From contig NZ_CP082333.1 in assembly GCF_019890935.1 (NCBI RefSeq), positions 1,576,001 to 1,640,000 of the forward strand: DNA of 64,000 bases, in the 5' to 3' direction. This document shows, one piece after another, positions 1-8,008 of this stretch (position 1 is its first letter; the number at the start of each line of letters is the position of its first letter). This DNA comes from Exiguobacterium acetylicum. Lineage in GTDB: Bacteria; Bacillota; Bacilli; Exiguobacteriales; Exiguobacteriaceae. A model generated the notes under the pieces. That model worked only from the letters and a program-made list of their open reading frames with translations, had not been told where the DNA came from and made no database searches. The position numbers were made by a program, and so were the translations under genes.

Positions 1-410
1 TCAACGGCACCAGCAACACCAATCGCAAGCGTTTGAATAGATGGATGATCGTCGAGTAATGTTGTCAGCGTTTTCAATAAAATAGATCCATGATCCGACG
101 AATCGAACGTCAACCGATCTGTTGCGATCAGATGTCCACCGACGTCGTGGATGCGATACTGCAGATACGTGCGTTCGAGATAAAGAGCAAGTCCGTGGAA
201 GTGATCCGCGCGATAGCGATACCGTTTTGCCGGACGCCCTCCGCGAACCAATTCAAGTGGTGTCTCTTCAATTTCCCGAGCAGCGATCATCTGATCGATC
301 TGTTTGCTCGCAGTCGGAAAACTAACATCCAAAACGTGACGAATCGCAGGGATCGTATCGAGATGCTCGACTAAAAAAGCGTGACGTGTACGTGAAATCA
401 GTTCAGTCAA
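1..410 (-). CDS. ROK-family regulator/kinase, N-terminal part (runs off the window)
   Basis: Only the N-terminal ~136 codons are present; the gene continues beyond base 1. I chose the TTG at 410-408 because GGGAGG lies 6-7 nt before it. The in-frame ATG at 425 would place that Shine-Dalgarno sequence inside the coding region. The first ~65 residues look like a winged helix (IPAIRHVLDVSFPTASKQID). They are followed by the start of an actin-like ATPase fold with a phosphate-binding-loop-like LAIGVAGAV at the truncation. This order is typical of ROK repressors of sugar operons. The inducer cannot be told from this fragment. A perfect palindrome just upstream is a likely autoregulatory operator. 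Confidence 0.7.
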   Translation of the reverse strand, partial: MTELISRTRHAFLVEHLDTIPAIRHVLDVSFPTASKQIDQMIAAREIEETPLELVRGGRPAKRYRYRADHFHGLALYLERTYLQYRIHDVGGHLIATDRLTFDSSDHGSILLKTLTTLLDDHPSIQTLAIGVAGAV

Positions 411-431
411 ACAAAGACCTCCCATCTAAAT

Positions 432-457
432 TACTTATTAAATTAATTTAATAAGTA
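432..457. promoter_or_regulatory. 26-bp perfect palindrome, putative ROK operator
   Basis: TACTTATTAAATT (432-444) is followed directly by its exact reverse complement (445-457). It is AT-only apart from the outermost C/G pair and sits about 22 bp upstream of the ROK-like gene's TTG start. A symmetric AT-rich site at this place fits ROK/XylR-type autoregulation. The binding protein is inferred. Confidence 0.6.
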
Positions 458-674
458 TCGATTTGAGTATAGCAGGTTGGGAACAAAAGACAAGTTTAAA
501 AAAGAGGTGTAGGATATGAATATTTAGAGAAAACGCGTTTCATTCCATCGCTGTCTGGCTATATGTAAAGAAGATAAAAAATTTTAGTCATATATCTTTA
601 ATTCATACTATTCCGATTTGTAATATCTTGGATAGCCTGTAACAGGAGGTAGATGGCGAGAGGAGCTTGTAATC

Positions 675-1580
675 ATGACCACCCAACTTTCAACCGACCT
701 AGGATCCCAAGATATTTTAGCCTCCTTGCGAGATAATGTCGCAATGATTCGATTCGATCGGCAACGTCGTGTCGTCGACGTTAATGGTTTATTCGCAAAG
801 ACGATGAAGTATAAACGAGAAGAGATGATCGGAATGCAGCATCATCTCTTCTGCACGACGGAGTTTGCAATGAGTGACAGTTACCAAGCATTTTGGCAGA
901 AGCTGTTTAGTGGCTTCAGTACGGCAGATAAAATTGAACGCATCGATGCGCATGGTCAATCGATTTGGCTAGAAGCAACCTATATGCCGATTTACGATGG
1001 AACGGAAGTGACAGGTGTCTTGAAGATTGCCTCCGATATTACGGATCGTCAGCAGACGATTCAAAAGTTCGCGACTTCGTTTGACACGATTGCTAGTGAT
1101 TTGAATACGCGATCGACGCATGGCGAGCAGGAAAGCGAAGCGTTACGGCGAACGATCGAACAGATGGCCGAGACGACTCGTGATAATCATCAGACGATTG
1201 AACGGTTGCAACGCCAGGCACAGGACATCACTCAAGTGACGGAGACGATCAAAACCATTGCGTCACAGACGAATCTCTTGTCACTCAATGCATCGATTGA
1301 GGCAGCGCGAGCTGGAGAACACGGCAAAGGATTCAATGTCGTCGCGACGGAAGTCCGAAATCTCTCAAAGCTCGTCGAACAAGCCGTCGTCGATGTCCGG
1401 CAAACGACACAACGAATGAATGATGAACTGCAGCGGATTGCCCGTGCGATGACGCAAGCAACGACCGATGCGCAAGCAAGCGTCACGGTCGTCGCGGAAA
1501 CGGTCGATCGTTTCCATGACGTGCAGAGTGCAGCATCGTCGTTAACGGAGACAGCGCGAGATTTTACAAAAGCGATTTAA
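675..1580 (+). CDS. Soluble PAS-domain methyl-accepting chemotaxis protein
   Basis: A 301-residue chemoreceptor without membrane segments. Residues ~15-125 form a PAS domain ([13 protein letters not shown] near its start, [12 protein letters not shown] near its end) that would sense a small ligand or redox state. The rest is the helical signalling domain, with the conserved hairpin tip [21 protein letters not shown] that binds CheA/CheW. It is short compared with membrane receptors and resembles the small cytosolic receptors of Bacillus (YfmS type). The start is preceded by GAGGAGC. An upstream TCCGATTT (612-619) resembles a sigma-D -10 box, but the -35 match is poor. A terminator follows at once, so it is probably a single-gene unit. 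The ligand is unknown. Confidence 0.85.
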   Translation: MTTQLSTDLGSQDILASLRDNVAMIRFDRQRRVVDVNGLFAKTMKYKREEMIGMQHHLFCTTEFAMSDSYQAFWQKLFSGFSTADKIERIDAHGQSIWLEATYMPIYDGTEVTGVLKIASDITDRQQTIQKFATSFDTIASDLNTRSTHGEQESEALRRTIEQMAETTRDNHQTIERLQRQAQDITQVTETIKTIASQTNLLSLNASIEAARAGEHGKGFNVVATEVRNLSKLVEQAVVDVRQTTQRMNDELQRIARAMTQATTDAQASVTVVAETVDRFHDVQSAASSLTETARDFTKAI

Positions 1581-1587
1581 GTGAGAG

Positions 1588-1618
1588 ACGGCATTCCGAT
1601 AACCGGAGTGCCGTTTTG
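1588..1618 (+). terminator. Rho-independent terminator after the PAS chemoreceptor
   Basis: Stem ACGGCATTCCG (1588-1598) pairs with CGGAGTGCCGT (1604-1614) with one mismatch and is followed by TTTTG. Confidence 0.8.
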
Positions 1619-1689
1619 TATAAAAAGTACCCCTACACTTTGGAATAATATGTTAATATACTACCAAACGAAAAGGGAGCGAACTTCTG

Positions 1690-2178
1690 ATGAACATTCG
1701 TACTGCCCGTCCTGACGATTTTCAGGCATTGATTCCATTGTTCCAGCAAATCCACGATCAACACGTCGCCTTACGACCTGATCATTACCGTCCGCACGAG
1801 ATGCCGGTTCCGGAAGACTTATTTCTGTCGCAACTCGAGAATCCGGATTATGCATTACTCGTTGCGGAACAAGATGGGCTTGCCGGTGTGATCGTCCTAA
1901 AGGAAGACATCTTCGAAGGAAGTGGTTTCGTCTTCGATACGCATTACTTACGCGTCATCAGTCTCGTCGTTGCGGATACGCATCAAAAACAAGGAGTTGG
2001 GAGACGATTGATGCAAGCCGCTTACGCGCACGCGGAAACGATTGGCTGTGACAAAATCGAACTCGGCGTCGATGACGCCAATCAGGAAGCGATTGCCTTT
2101 TACGAGACACTTGGAATGGCTGTCCGCTCGAGACGAATGGAATGGAACGTGACGTCAAGCAGGGAAACGACGACGTAA
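1690..2178 (+). CDS. GNAT-family N-acetyltransferase
   Basis: A 162-residue single-domain GNAT protein. Motif A is clear at VVADTHQKQGVGRRLMQAA, the acetyl-CoA pyrophosphate-binding loop, and motif B follows at ANQEAIAFYETLGM. The N-terminus MNIRTARPDDFQALIPLF is the usual beta1-alpha1 opening. The substrate cannot be predicted. It is first in a run of three tandem GNAT genes (1690-3246). RBS AAAGGGAGCGAAC lies before the ATG. Confidence 0.85.
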   Translation: MNIRTARPDDFQALIPLFQQIHDQHVALRPDHYRPHEMPVPEDLFLSQLENPDYALLVAEQDGLAGVIVLKEDIFEGSGFVFDTHYLRVISLVVADTHQKQGVGRRLMQAAYAHAETIGCDKIELGVDDANQEAIAFYETLGMAVRSRRMEWNVTSSRETTT

Positions 2179-2212
2179 CGTCAAACAACAGATACTAGAA
2201 AGGGGAGAGGTC

Positions 2213-2791
2213 ATGTTCAGGTTACAAGTATCCGATCACGTATCGCTTCAATTAATCGAACGGTACCATGCGGAAGAATTATTCGCCCTCGTCGATGCCA
2301 ATCGTGCCCATCTTCGCGAATGGCTCGGTTGGGTCGATGGTGCAACAGAGGCAAGTACATATCAGGAGATCGTCATTCCAGCATGGCTACAACAGTTCGC
2401 CGATGGCAACGGCTTTACGTGTGGCATCTATCTTCAGGACGAGCTCGTCGGAACGATCAGTTTACATGAAATTAATCGGCATCTTGGGCAAACGTCGATC
2501 GGCTATTATCTAGGAGAAAAGGGACTACGAAAAGGCGTCATGACAGACGTCGTCCGGTTCGTCACGCACTATTGTTTCGAGACGCTCGGATTGAACCGGG
2601 TCGTCATCGAGTGTGCGACCGGAAACGTCCGAAGCAGACGAATTCCGGAACGACTCGGGTTCACGGAAGAGGGCGTCTTACGGGACGCTGAGAAATTGTA
2701 CGGGACGTATCACGACATCCAGATCTATGCGATGTTACGACGGGACTGGACGAAAACGCAGGAGGTGGCAGCATGCGCATCGAGCAAATGA
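2213..2791 (+). CDS. RimJ/RimL-type GNAT acetyltransferase (YdaF-like)
   Basis: A 192-residue acetyltransferase of the ribosomal-protein type. It shows the RimL-like N-terminus LQLIERYHAEELFALVDANR with HLREWLGW, the strand IGYYLGEKGLRKGVMTD holding the acetyl-CoA loop, and ATGNVRSRRIPERLGFTEEG near the end. Family members acetylate N-terminal amines or small molecules; the real target is unknown. RBS AAAGGGGAGAGG lies before the ATG. Its 3' end overlaps the next acetyltransferase by 19 bp, so the two are probably translationally coupled. Confidence 0.85.
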   Translation: MFRLQVSDHVSLQLIERYHAEELFALVDANRAHLREWLGWVDGATEASTYQEIVIPAWLQQFADGNGFTCGIYLQDELVGTISLHEINRHLGQTSIGYYLGEKGLRKGVMTDVVRFVTHYCFETLGLNRVVIECATGNVRSRRIPERLGFTEEGVLRDAEKLYGTYHDIQIYAMLRRDWTKTQEVAACASSK

Positions 2792-3246
2792 GTCAAGCGA
2801 CGTATGAGACTTATTTACCGGTCGCAATCGATGAGTATGCGGCAGAGAAGTGTCGTGCTGGTACGTGGTCAGAAAACGAATCGCTCGAGAAGGCGACAGA
2901 AGAGTTCGCAACATTGTTGCCAGAAGGTCTGAAGACGAAGGATCACTACTTATTTACGTTTCGTGACGAGACAGGGAACGATCTTGGAATGGTCTGGGTC
3001 CATGTGACAGAAGAATCACGCGGACGTTGCGCTTTCATCTTCGACGTCAAGATTACGTCTGAAAAGCAAAACCAAGGATACGGCAAGGAAGCGCTCCGCT
3101 TACTGGAAGTGATGTTGAAGCGGATGAACGTCAAGAAGATTTCCTTACACGTCTTTGCGCATAACGAACGGGCGATTCATGTGTATGAATCGCTTGGGTA
3201 CGAGAAGACGGATTATTATATGTCGAAGTCCTTATTGGATAAATAA
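2773..3246 (+). CDS. GNAT-family N-acetyltransferase
   Basis: A 157-residue GNAT protein whose start lies inside the preceding gene, with GGAGG inside that gene's end as its ribosome site. The acetyl-CoA loop is FDVKITSEKQNQGYGKEALR and the C-terminal motif is NERAIHVYESLGYEKTDYYM. This layout (Q-x-x-G-Y-G-K) is common in Bacillales proteins of unknown substrate. It ends the three-gene GNAT run and is closed by a strong hairpin. Confidence 0.85.
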   Translation: MRIEQMSQATYETYLPVAIDEYAAEKCRAGTWSENESLEKATEEFATLLPEGLKTKDHYLFTFRDETGNDLGMVWVHVTEESRGRCAFIFDVKITSEKQNQGYGKEALRLLEVMLKRMNVKKISLHVFAHNERAIHVYESLGYEKTDYYMSKSLLDK

Positions 3247-3247
3247 T

Positions 3248-3290
3248 GACAAAACCCGCCTGAAGTGAGGGCGGGTTTTGTCATAGAATG
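3248..3290. terminator. Bidirectional terminator between the GNAT genes and cardiolipin synthase
   Basis: A perfect 13-bp stem: GACAAAACCCGCC (3248-3260) with GGCGGGTTTTGTC (3270-3282). The right arm overlaps the stop codon of the convergent cardiolipin synthase gene (3281-3283). T-rich arms on both strands suit termination in both directions. Confidence 0.85.
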
Positions 3291-4720
3291 GGTGACAAGA
3301 GCCTAGAAATACTCTCCTTGAAACGAATCATCCGCGAGCGAGCAGCATATTTTTCAATGGTCAGCTTTTCGCTATCTGCGACGTCAGACAAAAAGAGTAA
3401 TTCCAATTCTTCTGCTACGGCTTGGTGATAGAGAATCGCATTCATTTCAAAATTCAAGCGAAAACTTCGCGCATCGATGTTCGTCGTTCCGACCGAAGCG
3501 ATCTTTCCATCGACGACGATCGTCTTCGCATGCATGAATCCAAGTTCATACGTATATACGTCAGCGCCATGTTGAATCAATTCACCGACAGAGGCATAGG
3601 TTGCCCAGTAAACGAACGGATGATCCGGTTGATTCGGGATCATGATTTTTAGTGTCACGCCTGAGGCAAGAGCGATTTTGCAGGCATCCATGAAACTCGT
3701 ATCGGGGATGAAGTAAGGAGACTGGATATAGATGGACTTTTCTGCTGTAAGAATCATTTGAATTAACATGTTCTTTAAATATTCCAATTCAGATGTTGGT
3801 CCCGATGTGACGATTTGAACCGGTACAGGATCGTTCGTTCGGTCATGTGCTGGAATCGGGGTCGTCGACCAATCCGTTCGTTCTTTACTTGCCGCATCCC
3901 AATCTTGTTCAAAATGATATTCAAGCTCTTCAACGACAGGACCGAGGACGCGTAGGTGCGTATCTCGCCAATAGCCGAAATGTTCATCTTCCCCGAGATA
4001 CTCGGAACCGACGTTAAATCCTCCAATGTAGCCGATGCGTCGGTCGATCGTACACAATTTTCGGTGATTGCGGTTATTGATTCGTAGGTTCAAGATTCCA
4101 AGCGGTGATGAAAAGAACGACCGAACCTCACCACCATCGTTTTTGAACGCATCAAAGTCCTTCGCTTTTAATTTCCAAGATCCGACGGCATCATACAGAA
4201 TCCGAACTTTGACACCGCGCTTGGCTTGTTCGAACAAGGCAGTAAGAAGTCGATCGCCGAGCGGATCGCGTTTCAGGATGAAATATTGGATGTTGATTTC
4301 GAGTTGTGCCTTTTGAATATCTGCCAGTAAGGTATCGAATTTCTGATGACCATCGAATAGTGTCCGGACATCTGTCGCTTCTGTTAAGAGGGCACCTGAC
4401 GCCCGATTGGCTTGAATCAATTTACGATAAGGAAAAAGAGAGGTGTTGGGTGCGATTTCGGTTTTGTCTTGTGCAACGAATTGTTGTTCACGTACTCGGA
4501 GGCGTTCTTCAGGCACATGGTAAAAGGAGTCCTGTTTTAATGAGCGACCGAGTACTAAGTAAACTAAGAAACCAATGATCGGTAGGAAAAAAAGAATCAT
4601 CAACCAAGCCCAGGTCGCGCTGATGTCGCGTCGCTCGAAGAATAGGATGGCGATGGCTGCGGCGACGTTGGCGAAGAAGATGGCGTAGAACAAAATCGAT
4701 AGAATAAGGGTATAGTCCAT
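3281..4720 (-). CDS. cls: Cardiolipin synthase (phospholipase D family)
   Basis: Makes cardiolipin from two phosphatidylglycerol molecules at the membrane. I start it at ATG 4720, with GAGGTG just upstream, giving 479 residues, the usual Cls length; the upstream in-frame extension has no ribosome site. Two N-terminal membrane segments (YTLILSILFYAIFFANVAAA; WLMILFFLPIIGFLVYLVLG) precede two HKD motifs. The first is NHRKLCTIDRRIGYIGG and the second MHAKTIVVDGKIASVGTTN, each with the catalytic His-x-Lys and Asp. It is divergent from the DedA-like gene at 4773, with only 52 bp between the starts. Confidence 0.93.
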   Translation of the reverse strand: MDYTLILSILFYAIFFANVAAAIAILFFERRDISATWAWLMILFFLPIIGFLVYLVLGRSLKQDSFYHVPEERLRVREQQFVAQDKTEIAPNTSLFPYRKLIQANRASGALLTEATDVRTLFDGHQKFDTLLADIQKAQLEINIQYFILKRDPLGDRLLTALFEQAKRGVKVRILYDAVGSWKLKAKDFDAFKNDGGEVRSFFSSPLGILNLRINNRNHRKLCTIDRRIGYIGGFNVGSEYLGEDEHFGYWRDTHLRVLGPVVEELEYHFEQDWDAASKERTDWSTTPIPAHDRTNDPVPVQIVTSGPTSELEYLKNMLIQMILTAEKSIYIQSPYFIPDTSFMDACKIALASGVTLKIMIPNQPDHPFVYWATYASVGELIQHGADVYTYELGFMHAKTIVVDGKIASVGTTNIDARSFRLNFEMNAILYHQAVAEELELLFLSDVADSEKLTIEKYAARSRMIRFKESISRLLSPIL

Positions 4721-4772
4721 CAATACGAACACCTCGTTTTCAAAAGAATGAAGTTGACAGGAGGAAGGGACG

Positions 4773-5339
4773 ATGGTCTTGGAGTGGGTACGCTTCATCT
4801 CACGCATCATTTTCATTCCGATTTCGGATGATTTATTGGTCATCCGTCAAATTTCGAATTGGCTACAGCAAGGTCAAGTGCCGTTCGCCATTTTTTTGTT
4901 GGTCTGGTCAGCATGTTTCGTTTGTTTTATTCTCTTTTACGGTATTCCGCGTTTGTTCCGAGAACTCCCTTTTTTCCAAAAGCTTTTGACGAATAAACAT
5001 CTGGCAAAAGCAGAGGCGATTCTAAAAGAGAAGGGAACGATTGCCATCGCTACATCGTTTTTTCTTCCTGGTGTTCGTCGTCCGATCCATTACATGGCAG
5101 GGTTGCTCGCCTATCCATTTCGACAGTACGTACTCGTGACATTAGCCGGAACCGGTGTCTATGCGTTGAGTTGGACGTTTTTGGTCCATCGTTTAGGAGC
5201 TTACGGATTGTTGAACCGATTCTCGGCTTGGTGGGCGGCGCATAGTCATGTCCTCTTGGTTCCTGGAATCGTAGTGGCGTGTGGTATCTTAGGTTGGATT
5301 TTCCGGGATATGATCCGGAACTGGTTCGTCCGATCGTAA
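4773..5339 (+). CDS. DedA/VTT-domain membrane protein
   Basis: A 188-residue polytopic membrane protein of the DedA (SNARE-associated/VTT) superfamily. The signature is FFLPGVRRPIHYMAGLLAYPFRQY, containing the F-x-P-G-x-R and G-x-x-x-x-x-F pattern, after a basic amphipathic stretch (AKAEAILKEKGTIAIATS). DedA proteins are linked to polyprenyl-phosphate or phospholipid flipping, which suits its position divergent from cardiolipin synthase. RBS AGGAGGAAGGGACG precedes the ATG. Its last 51 bp overlap the 3' end of the convergent AI-2E-type gene. Confidence 0.85.
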   Translation: MVLEWVRFISRIIFIPISDDLLVIRQISNWLQQGQVPFAIFLLVWSACFVCFILFYGIPRLFRELPFFQKLLTNKHLAKAEAILKEKGTIAIATSFFLPGVRRPIHYMAGLLAYPFRQYVLVTLAGTGVYALSWTFLVHRLGAYGLLNRFSAWWAAHSHVLLVPGIVVACGILGWIFRDMIRNWFVRS

Positions 5340-6431
5340 TGCGGTATGTCGAAGCCTAGCAAGTTTGATGACATTAAGGATGGTGACTTTAGCAACGGCG
5401 TAAAACGGAACCGCGAGTAACATTCCGAGGATGCCTGCTAGTTGCCCAGCAACGAGTAAGACGACCGTGATCGTGATCGGATGGACTCTTAATGATTTTC
5501 CTTGAACGAGTGGGGAAATGACGTTAGCATCAAGCTGTTGCACGATCGTAATGCCAATGATGGCGTACAGTCCTTTGATCGGCTCATCGAGAAAGGCGAT
5601 CACGACTGCGGGAGCTGCTCCAAGGAAAGGACCGAGATAAGGAATGATGTTCGTCGCGAAGATAAACAGGCCGAGTGGCAAGAAGTAGGGGATATCAAGC
5701 CACCAAAGGACAAGTGTCGCGAGGCTCCCGACGAAAGTACAGACGATCAATTGGGCACGGACGTATGACCGAATCGTTCCATTCATGTCTTTTATTATGA
5801 ATAGGGCTTCTTTTCGATAACTCGCAGGAATGAACTGGACCAAAGCGTTCGGTAATTTTTTTCCGTCCACTAACATGAAAACATATAAAAAGAGGGCAAT
5901 GAACAATGTGAAGACGGTTGAAGCAATGAATCGAATCAACCAAACGACGGACCCTGCGATGGATGAAAAAACATGACCAAGAAAAGTCGTCGCACTTTTC
6001 ATCGAGTTTTCGAACGATGCGAAGTTATCTTCAATGGATGGGATGGAGGTGCCGTATTTTGCATACAACGACAAGGATTGTGCATACAATCGTTCAGCAA
6101 ATCCAGGAACGGCAGCTACGAAAGCAACCAATTGTTTCGTGATCAAAGGAAATAACGTCAAAAAGAAAAGAAGAACAAGACTGAATAAGCCGATCAAGAC
6201 GATGACGATAGCTAGTTTACGTGAGCGGAGTCGGCGTTCAAGTGAATCGACGAAGCCGACCGACAGATAGAATAATATACCAGCGATGATGAAAGGTGTG
6301 AAAATCGTCGTGAAAAGAACGAACAACGGGTAAAAGAGAAAGTCGACGAGCCGTGCCATGTAGATGATTCCAAGCACGAGCAAGATGAACAATCCGATGC
6401 GAAAGGAACGATTGGAAATCAAGCGAGACAA
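5289..6431 (-). CDS. AI-2E-family (PerM-like) membrane transporter
   Basis: About 380 residues with 7-8 membrane segments, a large loop after TM3 (ITKQLVAFVAAVPGFAERLY) and the family signature FATNIIPYLGPFLGAAPAVV near residue 260, followed by LDANVISPLVQGKSLRVHP. Some members export autoinducer-2 or act as Na+/H+ antiporters; the substrate here is not predictable. The start is ambiguous: GTG at 6440 overlaps the ribosome site AGAGGG, so TTG at 6431, eight bases downstream of it, is preferred. It overlaps the convergent DedA-like gene by 51 bp with no terminator between them. Confidence 0.85.
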   Translation of the reverse strand: MSRLISNRSFRIGLFILLVLGIIYMARLVDFLFYPLFVLFTTIFTPFIIAGILFYLSVGFVDSLERRLRSRKLAIVIVLIGLFSLVLLFFLTLFPLITKQLVAFVAAVPGFAERLYAQSLSLYAKYGTSIPSIEDNFASFENSMKSATTFLGHVFSSIAGSVVWLIRFIASTVFTLFIALFLYVFMLVDGKKLPNALVQFIPASYRKEALFIIKDMNGTIRSYVRAQLIVCTFVGSLATLVLWWLDIPYFLPLGLFIFATNIIPYLGPFLGAAPAVVIAFLDEPIKGLYAIIGITIVQQLDANVISPLVQGKSLRVHPITITVVLLVAGQLAGILGMLLAVPFYAVAKVTILNVIKLARLRHTALRSDEPVPDHIPENPT

Positions 6432-6504
6432 AACGATCACCCTCTCTAAATATCATGGACATGTTGTATCCTTTCCCGAAAACGCCTAAAATAATTTGAA
6501 TATT

Positions 6505-6534
6505 TTGAACAATATATTCTTTTTTACATATAAT
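6505..6534 (+). promoter_or_regulatory. Sigma-A-like promoter for the peptidase operon
   Basis: TTGAAC (6505-6510), an 18-nt spacer, then a perfect TATAAT (6529-6534). It would start RNA near 6541, giving an untranslated leader of about 285 nt before the peptidase start at 6825. Confidence 0.6.
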
Positions 6535-6540
6535 TGTTAT

Positions 6541-6824
6541 TTTCTAAACAGAATGGGTAATCATAAGTTAACTTGATCGCATCGTTCTTATAAGTGAAAA
6601 GCCTCATTGATCTACTTCGCACACTCCCTTCATTCCTTTTCGTATGAGGCTGCTAAAACATCGCATTGACAAGCACAGTACGCCTTCCTGATTATTCTCA
6701 TCATCTCTCTTTGATTCTCCCAACGGATTCATTCACTCGACTAAACCGAATAAACAGTTGTCGAACATGCTCAAATCATTTCATGATCCATTTCATCAAG
6801 CACTTAGGGGGAGGAGGAATCAAG
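6541..6824 (+). other. Long 5' leader with an inverted repeat upstream of the peptidase
   Basis: About 285 nt lie between the predicted RNA start and the peptidase ATG. AGCCTCAT (6600-6607) can pair with ATGAGGCT (6644-6651) across 36 nt. A pyrimidine-rich run follows (about 6680-6722), and a 15-codon ORF opens at 6644 without a visible ribosome site. I recognise no known riboswitch or T-box. Whether the leader regulates anything is unknown. Confidence 0.35.
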
Positions 6825-7952
6825 ATGTCAACGTCGCGACTCTTACAAGAATTCATGGAGTTGGTTCAAATCGATTCTGTATCTTACGCAGAAGGGGAGT
6901 TTCAGCATGCTTTAATTCAGCGTTTTCAAGCACTTGGTTTGACGATTTTAGAGGATGATACAAAAGGGCAGACAGGACTAGGTGCCAATAACTTCGTTGC
7001 CCGTCTTAAGGGTGTTGAAGGAATTGAACCGATCTTCTTCTCCTCACACATGGATACCGTTTCCCCCGGTCAAGGCATTCGTCCGCGAGAAAAAGACGAT
7101 CGGATCGAGTCGGATCAGACGACGATACTTGCTGCGGATGATAAGGCAGGGATCGCAATCATGCTCGAATTGATTAAACGGATTCAAGAACAACGAATTC
7201 AGCACGGTCCGATCGAATTCATCCTGACGGCAGGGGAAGAGGTTGGTTTGCTAGGGGCGATGGCCGTCGACATGGCGATGTTAGAAGCGACCTATGGATA
7301 TGTCCTTGATAATGGAGGTCCCGTCGGTGGGATCATCACGACGAGCCCCTCGATGTATCGGTTGGATGTAAGCGTGACCGGTCGCGCCGCTCACGCCGGT
7401 CTCGAACCTGAAAAAGGGATATCGGCAATTGAAGTCGTTGCTCAGGCAATCAGTCGGATGAAGCTAGGACGGATTGACCATGAAACGACAGCGAATATCG
7501 GTCAGATAAATGGTGGAACGGCGATGAACGTCGTCATGGAACGGTTAGAATTCGTCGCAGAAGTTCGTTCGTTCAATCATCACAAGTGTTTAGAACACGT
7601 CAAGATGATGGAGACGTTATTAAACGAAGAGGTCACGAAGTATGGAGCAAAACTGGACTTTCAGGCGACGCCCCTGATCACCGGATATCATTTTGAAGAG
7701 ACGCATCCACTAGTGGTCCATGCCAAAACGTGTCTTGAGGTAGTCGGGCGTCATGCTCGTTTTGAGCGGTGTGGTGGAGGAACCGATGCTAACGTTTTTA
7801 ATGAAAAAGGGAAGCATGTCGTCAACGTATCGATCGGTTACGAAGAAATTCATACTGTGAATGAATATATTCTAATCGAAGAATTCGAACATGCCGTCAA
7901 CTTCGCTCTTGAACTCGTTCGACAGATGCCTTCTTTCCCATCGTCAAAGTAA
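6825..7952 (+). CDS. M20-family metallopeptidase (PepT-like)
   Basis: A 375-residue zinc aminopeptidase/dipeptidase resembling tripeptidase T and Bacillus YqjE. ATG 6825 follows GGGGGAGGAGGAA, so the 53-codon upstream extension is not used. Metal and catalytic residues are in place: SSHMDTV (His and Asp), TILAADDKAGIA (bridging Asp), TAGEEVGLLGA (catalytic Glu pair) and FERCGGGTDANVFNEKG, with a C-terminal His in EEIHTV. The lid domain begins near YRLDVSVTGRAAHAGLEP. It leads a likely operon with a transporter and a release-factor-like protein, and may supply amino acids from small peptides. Confidence 0.88.
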   Translation: MSTSRLLQEFMELVQIDSVSYAEGEFQHALIQRFQALGLTILEDDTKGQTGLGANNFVARLKGVEGIEPIFFSSHMDTVSPGQGIRPREKDDRIESDQTTILAADDKAGIAIMLELIKRIQEQRIQHGPIEFILTAGEEVGLLGAMAVDMAMLEATYGYVLDNGGPVGGIITTSPSMYRLDVSVTGRAAHAGLEPEKGISAIEVVAQAISRMKLGRIDHETTANIGQINGGTAMNVVMERLEFVAEVRSFNHHKCLEHVKMMETLLNEEVTKYGAKLDFQATPLITGYHFEETHPLVVHAKTCLEVVGRHARFERCGGGTDANVFNEKGKHVVNVSIGYEEIHTVNEYILIEEFEHAVNFALELVRQMPSFPSSK

Positions 7953-8008
7953 GGTGTTCTTGGTCATGGATAAGCTGCCGCCTGGTCGTCTAAAAGGGAG
8001 GAAACCGC

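Noticed and set aside
90-374. 94-codon plus-strand frame at the left edge
   Set aside because: It is the antisense shadow of the ROK-like gene, has no ribosome site and low-complexity composition.
612-619. Sigma-D -10-like TCCGATTT before the PAS chemoreceptor
   Set aside because: The -35 at the right spacing is TATC, so the match is too weak to call.
1690-3246. Three tandem GNAT genes as a recent duplication
   Set aside because: Their sequences and subfamilies are clearly different, so this is a cluster, not a duplication.
6666-6824. N-terminal extension of the M20 peptidase
   Set aside because: No ribosome site; the ATG at 6825 follows GGAGGAGGAA and aligns with the family start.
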